Source: Pseudomonadota bacterium
Lineage (GTDB): Bacteria > Pseudomonadota > Gammaproteobacteria > Burkholderiales > Burkholderiaceae_B
Assembly: GCA_023389155.1 (NCBI GenBank)
Contig: JAEWEV010000003.1
Coordinates: 1-64,000 of the forward strand
DNA: 64,000 nucleotides
Direction of reading: 5' to 3'
Shown here: one piece after another, positions 44,122 to 53,447 of the stretch
Layout of the letters: the number at the start of each line of letters is the position of its first letter
Numbering within the stretch: the first letter of the stretch is position 1
Translations under genes and position numbers: made by a program
Notes under the pieces: model-generated
Told to the model about the DNA's origin: nothing
The model's input: the letters and a program-made list of their open reading frames with translations, nothing else
The model's database searches: none

Positions 44122-45060
44122 ATGGAAGAACGCAAGGCAATAGATGGCAAAGCCACCGGGCTGATGCTGCTTACCTGTGCAATTTGGGGTTTGCAGCAAG
44201 TCGTATTAAAAGGAGCGGCGCCAGATGTCGCACCCGTCTTTCAGATTGCCTTGCGTTCGGGAATTTCAGCTGTAATGGTGGCCATTCTGATTTACGCTCG
44301 TGGCGACCGTATTGTGCTGTCTGACGGAACCTGGAAGCCGGGCTTGTTTGCCGGCGTGCTGTTTGCATTTGAATTTCTCATGGTTGCGGAGGGGCTGCGT
44401 TTCACCACTGCATCCCATATGGTGATCTTTCTGTACACCGCTCCGGTTTTTGCTGCCCTTGGGCTTTACTGGAAATTGCCAAATGAACGCCTGACCCCGG
44501 TGCAGTGGCTTGGAATCGCTGTCGCCTTCGCGGGAATTGTCGTAACTTTTACTGGCCGCAGCGGGCCGAACAGCGCGGGAGGTGCCAACCCTTTACTGGG
44601 TGATCTGCTGGGCCTGTGCGCAGCCATGGCATGGGGCGCCACAACCGTGGTCATCCGCTGCACGCGTCTGAGCACCTGCCCCAGTACGCATACGCTGCTT
44701 TACCAGCTGATCAGCGGGTTTATCATACTCATCATCGCATCCGTCGTCATGGATCAGGCCTATTTCAATCCTACCCCGCGTGCTTTCGCGGCCATGACAT
44801 TCCAGATATTTGTGGTTTCATTCGGCAGTCTGCTGTTGTGGTTCTGGCTGCTAACAAAATATCTCGCGTCGCGGCTGGGTGTCCTGTCATTTATGACCCC
44901 TCTGTTCGGAATTACATTTGGCGTGTGGTTGCTGGACGAACCGCTGGAACCGAATTTCGTCGCCGGTTCCCTGATGGTGCTGCTGGGCATATTGCTGGTA
45001 AGCGGCTACGAATGGATTCAGCAAATCATTGCACGGCGTCGGAAGCTGTCAGAACGCTAG
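44122..45060 (+). CDS. EamA/DMT-superfamily transporter
   Basis: A 312-residue carrier with ten predicted helices in two EamA halves (about 12-140 and 158-300). LMLLTCAIWGLQQVVLKGAA opens the first half and LLGDLLGLCAAMAWGATTVVIR the second; SFMTPLFGITFGVWLLDEPLEPN is the usual end of helix 9. Family members export amino acids or other metabolites, some import. The charged tail IARRRKLSER is cytosolic. It is probably controlled by the divergent AraC-type regulator. The substrate is unknown. Confidence 0.88.
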   Translation: MEERKAIDGKATGLMLLTCAIWGLQQVVLKGAAPDVAPVFQIALRSGISAVMVAILIYARGDRIVLSDGTWKPGLFAGVLFAFEFLMVAEGLRFTTASHMVIFLYTAPVFAALGLYWKLPNERLTPVQWLGIAVAFAGIVVTFTGRSGPNSAGGANPLLGDLLGLCAAMAWGATTVVIRCTRLSTCPSTHTLLYQLISGFIILIIASVVMDQAYFNPTPRAFAAMTFQIFVVSFGSLLLWFWLLTKYLASRLGVLSFMTPLFGITFGVWLLDEPLEPNFVAGSLMVLLGILLVSGYEWIQQIIARRRKLSER

Positions 45061-45153
45061 TTTTTACGCTCCGCAAGTATCCTGCTTCCGGCATCGCTTC
45101 AGCTTTCTGCTGCGCATTTGGCTAGAATAGAAGCGTCAAGGAACAGGAAACTC

Positions 45154-46227
45154 ATGAATTCAAGAACCAGAGATCAGGCGCCCGTTCGCTTCGGTTTTCT
45201 TCTGCTCCCCCACTTTACTTTGAGTGCCTTTTCGGGTCTGCTCGACGTGCTGCGTCTGGCTGGCGATGAGGGTGATCATAGCCAGCCGGTACGCTGCACC
45301 TGGCAGGTGGTCGACGAGACGCTGGCGCCTGTACGCTCGTCCAGTGGAATTCAGGTTATGCCCTCGGAAAAGCTCGGGGATCCTTCGCGGTTTGATTATC
45401 TGGTCGTGGTTGGCGGCCTGCTGCATACCGGCCCGACCCTGGGAGCAGCCCAGAAAATGTTTATTCAATGTGCATCGCAACAGGATGTCAGCCTTGTTGG
45501 CGTTTGCACCGGCGTTTTTGCCCTAATGCAGGCGGGTGTCATGCGGGACCACCGCATCTGCGTCAGCTGGTTCCATTACTGGGATTTTCTTGAACAGTTT
45601 CCTCAGGCTAACCCCGATCTGATTGTCGCGGATCGTCTGTACGTGAGTGATCGCCGGCGCATCAGCTGCTCAGGAGGGCGCGCATCCATTGATGTCGCGG
45701 CAGATATTCTCAAACGCCATATGGACGAAGCAATCGTGCAGAAAGCCCTGCGCATACTGCAGGTGGACGATGCCGACCGAAATACTGCCCCGCAACCCCT
45801 TCCCCCAGGCGTTGCGCCGGACTCGCATCCCGTTGTTCGCAGGGCGATTCTTCTGATGGAACAGCATGTCGGACGGGCGCTCAGCATGGATGCGCTTGCC
45901 GCAAAACTCAATATATCCGTCAGGCAGCTCGAACGGTTATTCAAGGATGCCACTGGCACAAGCCCTCAAAGCTATTCCCGTGGAATACGGTTGCGCATGG
46001 CGGCGTGGATGCTTACACACACCAACAAGACCATCGCCGCTATCGCCTCCGCCTGCGGTTTTTCCGACGCATCCCATATGGGACGCGAGTTTCGTGTGAC
46101 GTTCGAAGTCTCTCCCAGTCAGTGGCGTGCGCACGCCCAGTTACCGGCATCGCTGCTACCGTCAGATAAGGTGGGACCGGCAGACTACGTCAGTGAGGTC
46201 TTCCCCGGGCGTGATCAATTCTATTGA
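45154..46227 (+). CDS. GlxA-type regulator (DJ-1/PfpI sensor plus AraC HTH)
   Basis: A 357-residue regulator. The N-terminal DJ-1/PfpI-like domain (about 10-200) has RFGFLLLPHFTLSAFSGLLD, FDYLVVVGGLL and VGVCTGVFAL, the elbow cysteine region. The C-terminal AraC domain (about 235-335) has LSMDALAAKLNISVRQLERLF, and IAAIASACGFSDASHMGREFR. The group includes GbdR, CdhR and ArgR of Pseudomonas, regulators of glycine-betaine, carnitine and arginine catabolism. It lies 180 bases before soxBDAG on the same strand and most likely activates it in response to a betaine-pathway intermediate. AGGAA precedes the ATG at 45154; the frame is open further up. Confidence 0.88.
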   Translation: MNSRTRDQAPVRFGFLLLPHFTLSAFSGLLDVLRLAGDEGDHSQPVRCTWQVVDETLAPVRSSSGIQVMPSEKLGDPSRFDYLVVVGGLLHTGPTLGAAQKMFIQCASQQDVSLVGVCTGVFALMQAGVMRDHRICVSWFHYWDFLEQFPQANPDLIVADRLYVSDRRRISCSGGRASIDVAADILKRHMDEAIVQKALRILQVDDADRNTAPQPLPPGVAPDSHPVVRRAILLMEQHVGRALSMDALAAKLNISVRQLERLFKDATGTSPQSYSRGIRLRMAAWMLTHTNKTIAAIASACGFSDASHMGREFRVTFEVSPSQWRAHAQLPASLLPSDKVGPADYVSEVFPGRDQFY

Positions 46228-46407
46228 CGGACCTATCCCGCAGGACTCACAAAGGTCACGAATCATATCATCCGCCCCACTTGTTCCCCATGGCGTAATT
46301 ATTCCAATGATTAGTCGCAATTCTTCTATATGCGCGGGGACGGATTTGCTTTACTTGCAGCGAAGCGCCGGATTGTTCGCGGCGTGACAGAGCGGCAAGA
46401 GGACCCC

Positions 46408-47655
46408 ATGCGCAATCGCTATTCTATTTTCAGCCTGATCCGCAACGGACTGAGCCATCACGAAAAATGGCCCCGGGCGTGGCATAGCCCCGAGCCCAAA
46501 TCTGAATATGACATTGTCATTATCGGCGCAGGCGGCCATGGTCTGGCGACCGCCTATTATCTGGCCAAGGTTCATGGCATGTGCAATATTGCCGTTGTGG
46601 AAAAAGGCTGGTTGGGCGGAGGAAACACCGCGCGCAATACTACTATCGTCCGTTCCAATTACCTGTGGGACGAATCGGCGCAGCTCTATGAAAAAGCCAT
46701 GAAACTGTGGGAAACCCTGTCACAGGATCTGAACTACAACGTGATGTTCAGTCAGCGCGGCGTGATGAATCTTGCCCATACCCTGCAGGAGGTGCGCGAT
46801 ACACAGCGTCGCATCAACGCCAATCTGTACAACGGGGTAGACGGAGAATGGCTCACGCGCGAAAAGATCCGGGAAATGGTACCGTCGATGAATCTGGACA
46901 GTCGCTATCCGGTACTGGGCGCGTCCTTTCAGCGCCGGGGTGGTGTGGCACGACATGACGCAGTTGCATGGGGTTTTGCACGCGCAGCTGACCAACTGGG
47001 CGTGGATATTATCCAGAACTGTCCGGTAACCAATATCCGCAAAAAGGACGGTGCCGTGGAAGGCGTAGAGACCGGGAAGGGCTTCATCAAGGCCCGCAAA
47101 GTGGCAGTGGTTGCTGCCGGCCATTCAAGTGTGATTGCAGACATGGCGGGTATTCGCCTGCCTTTGGAAAGCCATCCTCTGCAGGCGCTGGTCTCCGAAC
47201 CTCTAAAACCGGCAATCGATACCGTCATTATGTCGAACGCGGTGCATGCCTATATCAGCCAGTCCGACAAAGGAGATCTCGTGATTGGCGCCGGGATCGA
47301 TCAATACACCGGCTACGGACAGCGTGGCAGCTTTCAGAGTATCGAACATACCCTGCAGGCAATTGTCGAGATGTTTCCCTGTTTCAGCCGCGTGCGCATG
47401 AACCGCCAGTGGGGAGGCATCGTAGATATCAGCCCGGACGCCTGCCCTATCATTTCCAAAACCGCGATCAAGGGTCTGTATTTCAATTGTGGCTGGGGAA
47501 CGGGAGGATTCAAGGCAACGCCAGGTTCTGGCTGGGTATTCGCACACACAATTGCGAATGACGAGCCTCATCCCCTGAACGCCCCCTTCTCTATTGACCG
47601 GTTCCATACAGGCCATCTGATCGACGAACACGGCGCGGCCGCCGTCGCACACTAG
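46408..47655 (+). CDS. soxB: Sarcosine oxidase beta subunit
   Basis: A 415-residue subunit of heterotetrameric sarcosine oxidase, which demethylates sarcosine to glycine. [21 protein letters not shown] (34-54) is the dinucleotide-binding fold. [13 protein letters not shown] contains His183, the position matching the histidine that holds FMN covalently in the family. The C-terminus [20 protein letters not shown] is the beta-subunit end. The start at 46408 has AGAGGA at six bases; the longer frame upstream adds 26 non-conserved residues. soxD follows after 10 bases. Together the four genes encode the complete enzyme. Confidence 0.95.
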   Translation: MRNRYSIFSLIRNGLSHHEKWPRAWHSPEPKSEYDIVIIGAGGHGLATAYYLAKVHGMCNIAVVEKGWLGGGNTARNTTIVRSNYLWDESAQLYEKAMKLWETLSQDLNYNVMFSQRGVMNLAHTLQEVRDTQRRINANLYNGVDGEWLTREKIREMVPSMNLDSRYPVLGASFQRRGGVARHDAVAWGFARAADQLGVDIIQNCPVTNIRKKDGAVEGVETGKGFIKARKVAVVAAGHSSVIADMAGIRLPLESHPLQALVSEPLKPAIDTVIMSNAVHAYISQSDKGDLVIGAGIDQYTGYGQRGSFQSIEHTLQAIVEMFPCFSRVRMNRQWGGIVDISPDACPIISKTAIKGLYFNCGWGTGGFKATPGSGWVFAHTIANDEPHPLNAPFSIDRFHTGHLIDEHGAAAVAH

Positions 47656-47665
47656 GAAAACAATC

Positions 47666-47944
47666 ATGCTCGTAATTCGATGTCCATGGTGCGGCGAACG
47701 CGCCGAAAGTGAATTCAGTTTTGGCGGTGAGGCAGGCATTGTGCGTCCTGCTCAGCCCGACCAGCTTACCGACGAAGAATGGGGCGACTACCTGTTCATG
47801 CGCAAGAATCCGCTGGGACTATACCGGGAGCAATGGGTGCATACGCATGGCTGCCGCCGCTGGTTTATTGCTGAACGCGACACACGCACTTACGAATTCA
47901 AATCTGTGAAAAAAATTGGTGATGTAGATGGTGCCCAGATATGA
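47666..47944 (+). CDS. soxD: Sarcosine oxidase delta subunit
   Basis: A 92-residue zinc-binding subunit. CPWCGERAESEF supplies Cys6 and Cys9, and HTHGCRRWF supplies His59 and Cys63, the typical C-x2-C...H-x3-C zinc set of SoxD. The segment DYLFMRKNPLGLYREQW is the family signature. It stabilises the SoxA-SoxB interface. The stop overlaps the soxA start in an ATGA. Confidence 0.95.
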   Translation: MLVIRCPWCGERAESEFSFGGEAGIVRPAQPDQLTDEEWGDYLFMRKNPLGLYREQWVHTHGCRRWFIAERDTRTYEFKSVKKIGDVDGAQI

Positions 47945-50940
47945 TTCAACCTTATCGCCTGGCCGATGGCGGCCTCGTTGACCGCAGCAAACCGCTGCAG
48001 TTTGAGTTCAACGGAAAAACGTACCAGGGTTATGCCGGAGATACGCTGGCTTCGGCATTGATTGCAAATGGCATACATTTTGTCGCGCGCAGTTTCAAGT
48101 ATCACAGACCGCGCGGCATCATGACTGCCGGAGTAGACGAGCCCAATGCCATCGTGCAGCTCGAAACCGGCCCGTATACCGTACCCAACGCCCGAGCGAC
48201 AGAAATAGAGCTTTATGATGGCCTGCGCGCAAGCAGCGTCAATGCCAAACCCGATATTGAACACGACAGGCTTGCATTCATGCAGCACCTGTCTCGATTT
48301 ATCCCTGCCGGCTTCTATTACAAAACATTTATGTGGCCCCGCCGCTGGTGGGGAAAATATGAAGCGCATATTCGCGATGCAGCCGGTCTTGGCACTGTTC
48401 CCGAACAGGTCGATCCTGAGCGTTACGAGAAAAAATATGCGCATTGCGACGTACTGGTGATCGGTGCCGGCCCCTCAGGACTTGCAGCTGCCCATAGCGC
48501 CGGAAGCAATGGCGCCAGGGTTATTCTTGTGGACAACCAGGCCCGACCGGGAGGCAGCCTGCTGCACTGCCAGGCAATCATCAATGGCCAGACCAGCCTC
48601 CAGTGGATTGATCAGCTTACCCGTGAGCTTTTGGAAATGCCCGAGGTCGAAGTGCTTTTGCGTGCTACCGCCTTCGGCTATCAGGATCATAATCTGGTTA
48701 CCGTCTGCGAACAACTATCGGACCACCTGCCGCTAAAGGAACGCACAGGCACAAGACAACGTCTATGGAAAATTCGCGCCAGACATGTCATTCTGGCTAG
48801 CGGCGCGCACGAGCGTCCGATTGCATTCGGCAACAATGACCTGCCGGGAATCATGCTGGCCTCGGCAGTGAGCACCTACATCTGCCGATTTGGCACTCTG
48901 CCCGGTGAAAACGCTATCGTTTTCACCAACAACGATAGTGCCTATCGGACTGCCCTTGATCTGCAACGACAGGGAGCCCGGGTAACGGTTGTGGACTCGA
49001 GAGCGGCAATGACTAGCGGTCTCCCGGCGCAGGCTGCACAAGCCGGAATCCGGATTCTGTGGCGGACCGTGATCAGCCAGGCCCATGGCAAACGCCATAT
49101 CGAAAATGTGAAGTTACGGAAAACCCATGACCTGCAGGGCAATGAGAAACATGAAACACTGTCCTGCGATCTGCTGGCCGTATCGGGTGGCTGGAATCCG
49201 GCCGTACACCTGTATGCGCAGTCAGGGGGCCGGCCTTGCTGGTGCGATTCTCGCGCATGCTTTGTGCCGGACAAAACCGTACAGCCCCAGACGAGTATCG
49301 GGGCCGCCAACGGTGAGTTTGATTTGTACAGCATTCTGAACGCCGGCGTTCATGCAGGAAGACAGGCGGCAGCCGACTGCGGATTTTCAGGGGCGAACGC
49401 AAGCAAATGGGGCACCAGCCAGGAGCCAGCGAACCAAATTGAACCACTCTGGTCAACAACGGGTCTGCAATCAGCCACACGCGGGCCAAAACAGTTCATT
49501 GATTTACAGAATGACGTCGCAGTTTCGGATATTCATCTCGCGGTACGCGAAGGCTATCGCTCTGTGGAACATGTCAAACGTTATACGGCGATGGGTTTCG
49601 GGACGGATCAGGGCAAGCTGGGTAATATCAATGGCATGGCGGTGCTCGCCGAGGCGCTCGGTCAGACCATAGCGGAAACCGGCACAACCACCTTTCGTCC
49701 CAATTACACACCCGTGGCATTTGGTACCATTGCAGGCCCGGAGCTGGGCGATTATTTTGACCCAATACGCAAAACATGCCTGCATGAATGGCACGTAGCA
49801 CAGGGCGCTGTTTTTGAAGACGCCGGAAACTGGAAACGGGCCCGCTACTATCCCAAAGAGAATGAAGAGATGGACGCGGCGGTCACGCGCGAATGTCTTG
49901 CAGTACGCAATCATGTGGGTCTCCTGGATTACAGTACACTTGGCAAAATTGATGTGCGAGGCCCGGATGCAGCAGAATTCCTGAACCGGATCTACACCAA
50001 TTCCTGGACCAAACTCCAGCCGGGGAAATGCCGATATGGATTCATGCTGGACGAGAATGGCATGATCCTGGATGACGGCGTCAACTTGCGACTGGCCGAT
50101 CAGCATTTCGTCATCTCTACCACGACCAGCGGCGCGGCAAAAGTCATGAACTGGATGGAGCGCTGGCTGCAGACCGAATGGCCCGACTTGCAGGTGTATC
50201 TGACCTCGCTTACCGATCAGTACGCTACGGCGACCGTTGCTGGCCCCTGCGCCCGCAAGGTTCTGCAAAAGGTTTGCCATGATATCAATTTTGCCCAAGA
50301 TGCATTTCCGTTCATGACGTTCAGAGAAGGCACAATAGACAACATAAACGTAAGGATTCTTCGGGTCAGCTTTTCCGGCGAGCTGTCTTATGAAGTTTAT
50401 ATGCCTTCCAATTATGGTCGTCATATCTGGGACCTCCTGCTGGATGCGGGCGCAGAGTATCACATCACGCCATACGGTACCGAAGCCATGCATGTCCTGA
50501 GGGCTGAAAAGGGATTCATCATTGTGGGACAGGATACGGACGGGTCGGTAACGCCCCTGGATCTTGGCATGCAGGGCATGATTGCCAATTTCAAGGATTT
50601 TCTGGGGAAACGCTCATTGTCACGCAGTGACACGGCGGGCCCGAATCGCAAGCAGTTTGTCGGCCTGCTCGTTGAAGACAATAAAACGGTATTGCCAGAG
50701 GGCGCACCAATTCTCGACAGTCCGGCTGAACCAGGTATCGCTCCATTGCAGGGTCATGTCACATCAAGTTATATGAGTCCGACACTGAAACAGCCCATCG
50801 CTCTGGCCATGATCAAAAACGGACTTTCCCGCAAGGACCAGACAGTATCTATCGGTCTGGCGGGCGGACATTTTGTTCAGGCACGTATCTGCAGCCCGGT
50901 TTTCTACGATGCAGAAGGAGGACGCCAGCATGTTGAATGA
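47941..50940 (+). CDS. soxA: Sarcosine oxidase alpha subunit
   Basis: A 999-residue subunit. Residues about 10-100 are a 2Fe-2S-like fold without its cluster (QFEFNGKTYQGYAGDTLASAL). Residues about 165-480 form the NAD/FAD domain (VLVIGAGPSGLAAAHSAGSN, then LASGAHERPIAFGNNDLPG). From about 600 to the end comes a GcvT-like folate-binding domain (LLDYSTLGKIDVRGPDAAEFL, GEL-SYEVYMP, LRAEKGFIIVGQDTDGSVTPLD), which uses tetrahydrofolate to capture the methyl group as 5,10-methylene-THF. It is the full length for the family. soxG begins within its last 11 bases. Confidence 0.96.
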   Translation: MIQPYRLADGGLVDRSKPLQFEFNGKTYQGYAGDTLASALIANGIHFVARSFKYHRPRGIMTAGVDEPNAIVQLETGPYTVPNARATEIELYDGLRASSVNAKPDIEHDRLAFMQHLSRFIPAGFYYKTFMWPRRWWGKYEAHIRDAAGLGTVPEQVDPERYEKKYAHCDVLVIGAGPSGLAAAHSAGSNGARVILVDNQARPGGSLLHCQAIINGQTSLQWIDQLTRELLEMPEVEVLLRATAFGYQDHNLVTVCEQLSDHLPLKERTGTRQRLWKIRARHVILASGAHERPIAFGNNDLPGIMLASAVSTYICRFGTLPGENAIVFTNNDSAYRTALDLQRQGARVTVVDSRAAMTSGLPAQAAQAGIRILWRTVISQAHGKRHIENVKLRKTHDLQGNEKHETLSCDLLAVSGGWNPAVHLYAQSGGRPCWCDSRACFVPDKTVQPQTSIGAANGEFDLYSILNAGVHAGRQAAADCGFSGANASKWGTSQEPANQIEPLWSTTGLQSATRGPKQFIDLQNDVAVSDIHLAVREGYRSVEHVKRYTAMGFGTDQGKLGNINGMAVLAEALGQTIAETGTTTFRPNYTPVAFGTIAGPELGDYFDPIRKTCLHEWHVAQGAVFEDAGNWKRARYYPKENEEMDAAVTRECLAVRNHVGLLDYSTLGKIDVRGPDAAEFLNRIYTNSWTKLQPGKCRYGFMLDENGMILDDGVNLRLADQHFVISTTTSGAAKVMNWMERWLQTEWPDLQVYLTSLTDQYATATVAGPCARKVLQKVCHDINFAQDAFPFMTFREGTIDNINVRILRVSFSGELSYEVYMPSNYGRHIWDLLLDAGAEYHITPYGTEAMHVLRAEKGFIIVGQDTDGSVTPLDLGMQGMIANFKDFLGKRSLSRSDTAGPNRKQFVGLLVEDNKTVLPEGAPILDSPAEPGIAPLQGHVTSSYMSPTLKQPIALAMIKNGLSRKDQTVSIGLAGGHFVQARICSPVFYDAEGGRQHVE

Positions 50941-51532
50941 ACCCATACAACAGTCTCCGCTGACAGGCCTCGTTGATGTCGGACAGACTTTTCACGAGGG
51001 GGCGGCCCAGACAGTCAGGCTTGTTGAAATTCCTTTTATCACTCTGGTGAATTTGCGCGGTAATCCGGCCAGCCCTGCTTTTGCCAATGCGGTTCAAAAC
51101 ACAATTGGCATGACGCTGGTAACACAACCGAATACCACGACGGAAAACGACGATTACTGCGTGATGTGGCTAGGACCGGACGAGTGGATGATCCGCTCGA
51201 ACACGCCGCTAGGAAAAACACTGCTTTCGCGCCTGGAAGGCGCGCTGGTTTCCACATACTCTTCAGTGACCGACCAGAGCAGCGCGTATTGTGTCCTGCA
51301 GCTCACCGGTCCAAAATCACAGGATCTCCTGGCCAAAGGCTGCCCGCTGGATTTGCATCCCCGCGTATTCGGTGCCGGGCAATGCGCCCAAAGCCATTAT
51401 TACAAGACCTCATTTTTGCTAAGACGGCTGTCTGATCAGAATCAGGCGCAATGGGAGTTTATTGTGCGCCGCAGTTTTGCGGATTATGCGGTACGCATGC
51501 TGGTGGAAGGGATGCGGGAGTATGGCAGTTAA
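50930..51532 (+). CDS. soxG: Sarcosine oxidase gamma subunit
   Basis: A 200-residue gamma subunit with a GcvT-like fold fragment: WLGPDEWMIRS in the middle, and SSAYCVLQLTGPKSQDLLAKGCPLDLHPRVF, the SoxG signature. The start at 50930 follows GGAGG (50917-50921) and overlaps the soxA end. It ends the soxBDAG run; the glyA and purU genes that often follow in other bacteria are absent here. Confidence 0.92.
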   Translation: MLNEPIQQSPLTGLVDVGQTFHEGAAQTVRLVEIPFITLVNLRGNPASPAFANAVQNTIGMTLVTQPNTTTENDDYCVMWLGPDEWMIRSNTPLGKTLLSRLEGALVSTYSSVTDQSSAYCVLQLTGPKSQDLLAKGCPLDLHPRVFGAGQCAQSHYYKTSFLLRRLSDQNQAQWEFIVRRSFADYAVRMLVEGMREYGS

Positions 51533-51596
51533 CACACGCGGTAACAAACGGAGCAGTTAATCTCAATTGTGATCCCTTCGGCTATTCCAGTTCCGT

Positions 51597-52301
51597 TCAG
51601 CTGTTCCTGTCGAAGAGGTTTCTTTCGATCTGTTGCAAATGTTCAAGCAGCACAGTTCGGGCAAGCGCCGCATCCCTGTCTGTCAGCGCTTCGACCATCG
51701 CTCGATGCTGTCTTTCGTAGCAGCTGCGGTTTTCAGGGGTCAGGGAATTTCGTTTCAGCCTGCCCCACTCTCCTTGCGCACGCACCTGATTCGTCAGATT
51801 CAATACCTGCACGAAGAAGGAATTATGGGTTGCATACGCCAAGGCCTTGTGCAATTGCTCATCCCAATGCTCAAACTCTTCGATCGTCAGCGCTGCCTCT
51901 GAGCGAAGCAGACACTCGCTCATGCGCTGAAAATCAGCCACGGTCGCATGTTGCACGATTAGCCCGGGCATTAGCGGTTCAATCAGCTGGCGTGCAACCA
52001 TCAGCTCAGCCGGGCTGGTACTGGTTGCTGATACCAGCTCGGATGCACGCTCGCTGACAAGCGCGGTTGCCCGCTCCGTCACAAAAGTGCCGCTGCCTAT
52101 CGTCTGGCTGATCAGCGCTTCATCCCTGAAAAAGCCCAGAACCCGTCTGACGGCACCACGCGAGATGGCGAATTTCTCACTGAGCTCGCGCTCGGCCGGC
52201 AGTTTCATTCCCGCGCTCAGTTTTCCCTCTGCCATCTGGCTTTCCAGAAATGTCGCCAGTTTCCTTGCGCCCTGCAGTCGAATTCGATCGCTGATGCTCA
52301 T
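51597..52301 (-). CDS. GntR family regulator, FCD (FadR) subfamily
   Basis: A 234-residue regulator. The N-terminal winged helix shows LSAGMKLPAERELSEKFAISRGAVRRVLGFFRDEALISQ. The C-terminal FCD domain (about 80-225) has RQLIEPLMPGLIVQHATVADF and ends HRAMVEALTDRDAALARTVLLEHLQQIERNL, carrying the His residues of the metal-dependent ligand site. It is divergent from the FAH-family gene with a 122-base gap holding GTGTTA-GAT-TAACAC at 52383-52397 and the AT-rich TATATGTACCAATATA. It therefore probably controls the FAH-Bug pair. Confidence 0.9.
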   Translation of the reverse strand: MSISDRIRLQGARKLATFLESQMAEGKLSAGMKLPAERELSEKFAISRGAVRRVLGFFRDEALISQTIGSGTFVTERATALVSERASELVSATSTSPAELMVARQLIEPLMPGLIVQHATVADFQRMSECLLRSEAALTIEEFEHWDEQLHKALAYATHNSFFVQVLNLTNQVRAQGEWGRLKRNSLTPENRSCYERQHRAMVEALTDRDAALARTVLLEHLQQIERNLFDRNS

Positions 52302-52382
52302 GCTTTGTATCCGTTAATTTTATTTGTGGTGATAACACCGACTTTATATGTACCAATATAAGCCCATTTTGGTATTTCAATC

Positions 52383-52397
52383 GTGTTAGATTAACAC
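52383..52397. promoter_or_regulatory. Candidate GntR operator ahead of the FAH-family gene
   Basis: GTGTTA-GAT-TAACAC is a 6-base perfect inverted repeat, 27 bases before the FAH-family start. A second AT-rich element with TTGGTA-like halves lies at about 52350-52376. Either could bind the divergent GntR regulator. Confidence 0.4.
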
Positions 52398-52423
52398 TTT
52401 ATCAAACCATTTTTCACAAACGA

Positions 52424-53299
52424 ATGAAACTTGCAACCGTAAAAAATCAAAATATTATCTATCCATGCCTGATAGATAATGAAAAAAACCAGTTTTGGCC
52501 AATCAATGATCTGGTTGAAGGGTTCGATGGAAATATGCACCAATTGGTACAGAATTTTGTCGAAATCCGGGAGCAGTTGCGCCCCACGACTGCTGGCCGG
52601 AATCTGGCCGATGTCACTATCCTCGCCCCCATTCCGCGCCCGCATCGCAATATTTTTTGCGTGGGTCGCAACTATCATGCGCATGCGAAGGAGCTGTCCG
52701 CGTCTGTGTTCAAAGACAGCAACAAACAGCCGGATGCATGGCCGATCGTCTTTACCAAGGTTCCTGAGTGTGTCATTGGCCCTGACGAAACCGTGTGCCT
52801 TCCGAATGCGATTTCGACGCAGATCGACTATGAAGCCGAGCTCGCGATCATCATTGGCAAAGAAGGCAAGAATATCACCAAGTCGCAGGCCCTGGATTAT
52901 GTATTTGGCTACACCATAGTTAACGACGTCACTGCTCGAGACGTTCAGATGCGGCACCAGCAATGGGATCTGGGCAAATCTTTTGATACGTTCTGCCCGA
53001 TGGGCCCATGGATTGTCACGGCAGGTGAACTGGATGCAACCCAAACGCACGTACGGTGCTGGGTAAATGAGGAACTGAGGCAGGACGCATCTACCACTGA
53101 TCTGATATTTGATCTGCCAACGCTCATTGAAACGTGCTCCCGCGGCATCACACTTTACCCCGGAGACATCATCGCCACCGGCACTCCGGCAGGAGTCGGC
53201 ATGGGAATGAAACCACCTCAATATTTGCGCGATGGCGATGTTGTAAAAATTGCCATCGATGGGATTGGCGTGTTGCAAAATCGCTTTAAAGATGTCTGA
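52424..53299 (+). CDS. Fumarylacetoacetate hydrolase (FAH) family protein
   Basis: A 291-residue FAH-fold enzyme. NIFCVGRNYHAHAKEL (about 76-91) is the start of the catalytic domain, and DYEAELAIIIGKEGKNI provides the two metal-binding glutamates. FGYTIVNDVTARDVQMRHQQWDLGKSFDTFCPMGPW carries the third acidic ligand and the substrate-binding region, and LYPGDIIATGTPAGVGMGMKPP is the end motif. Such proteins are hydrolases, decarboxylases or dehydratases of diketo or 2-keto-3-deoxy acids in aromatic or sugar-acid catabolism. The exact reaction is not deducible. It probably shares a transcript with the Bug receptor 148 bases downstream. Confidence 0.9.
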   Translation: MKLATVKNQNIIYPCLIDNEKNQFWPINDLVEGFDGNMHQLVQNFVEIREQLRPTTAGRNLADVTILAPIPRPHRNIFCVGRNYHAHAKELSASVFKDSNKQPDAWPIVFTKVPECVIGPDETVCLPNAISTQIDYEAELAIIIGKEGKNITKSQALDYVFGYTIVNDVTARDVQMRHQQWDLGKSFDTFCPMGPWIVTAGELDATQTHVRCWVNEELRQDASTTDLIFDLPTLIETCSRGITLYPGDIIATGTPAGVGMGMKPPQYLRDGDVVKIAIDGIGVLQNRFKDV

Positions 53300-53447
53300 T
53301 CTGGCCGCCTGTTACTACATTTGCCATCATTGCATATAACTGGAGCGACGACAGAGGGTTAAAAACAGACAACTGAATAAAGCCGCCAGATTGTGAAATC
53401 ACATATCTATATCGACATATCCTGGACAAGGATGGAGGAGACATCAC

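Noticed and set aside
49504..50493. A 329-codon open frame on the minus strand opposite soxA
   Set aside because: It is antisense to the conserved GcvT-like domain of SoxA and shows no recognisable domain or ribosome site.
52391..53278. A 295-codon minus-strand frame opposite the FAH-family gene
   Set aside because: The plus-strand protein has the metal ligands and signatures of its family; the opposite frame has none and would remove the divergent promoter region.
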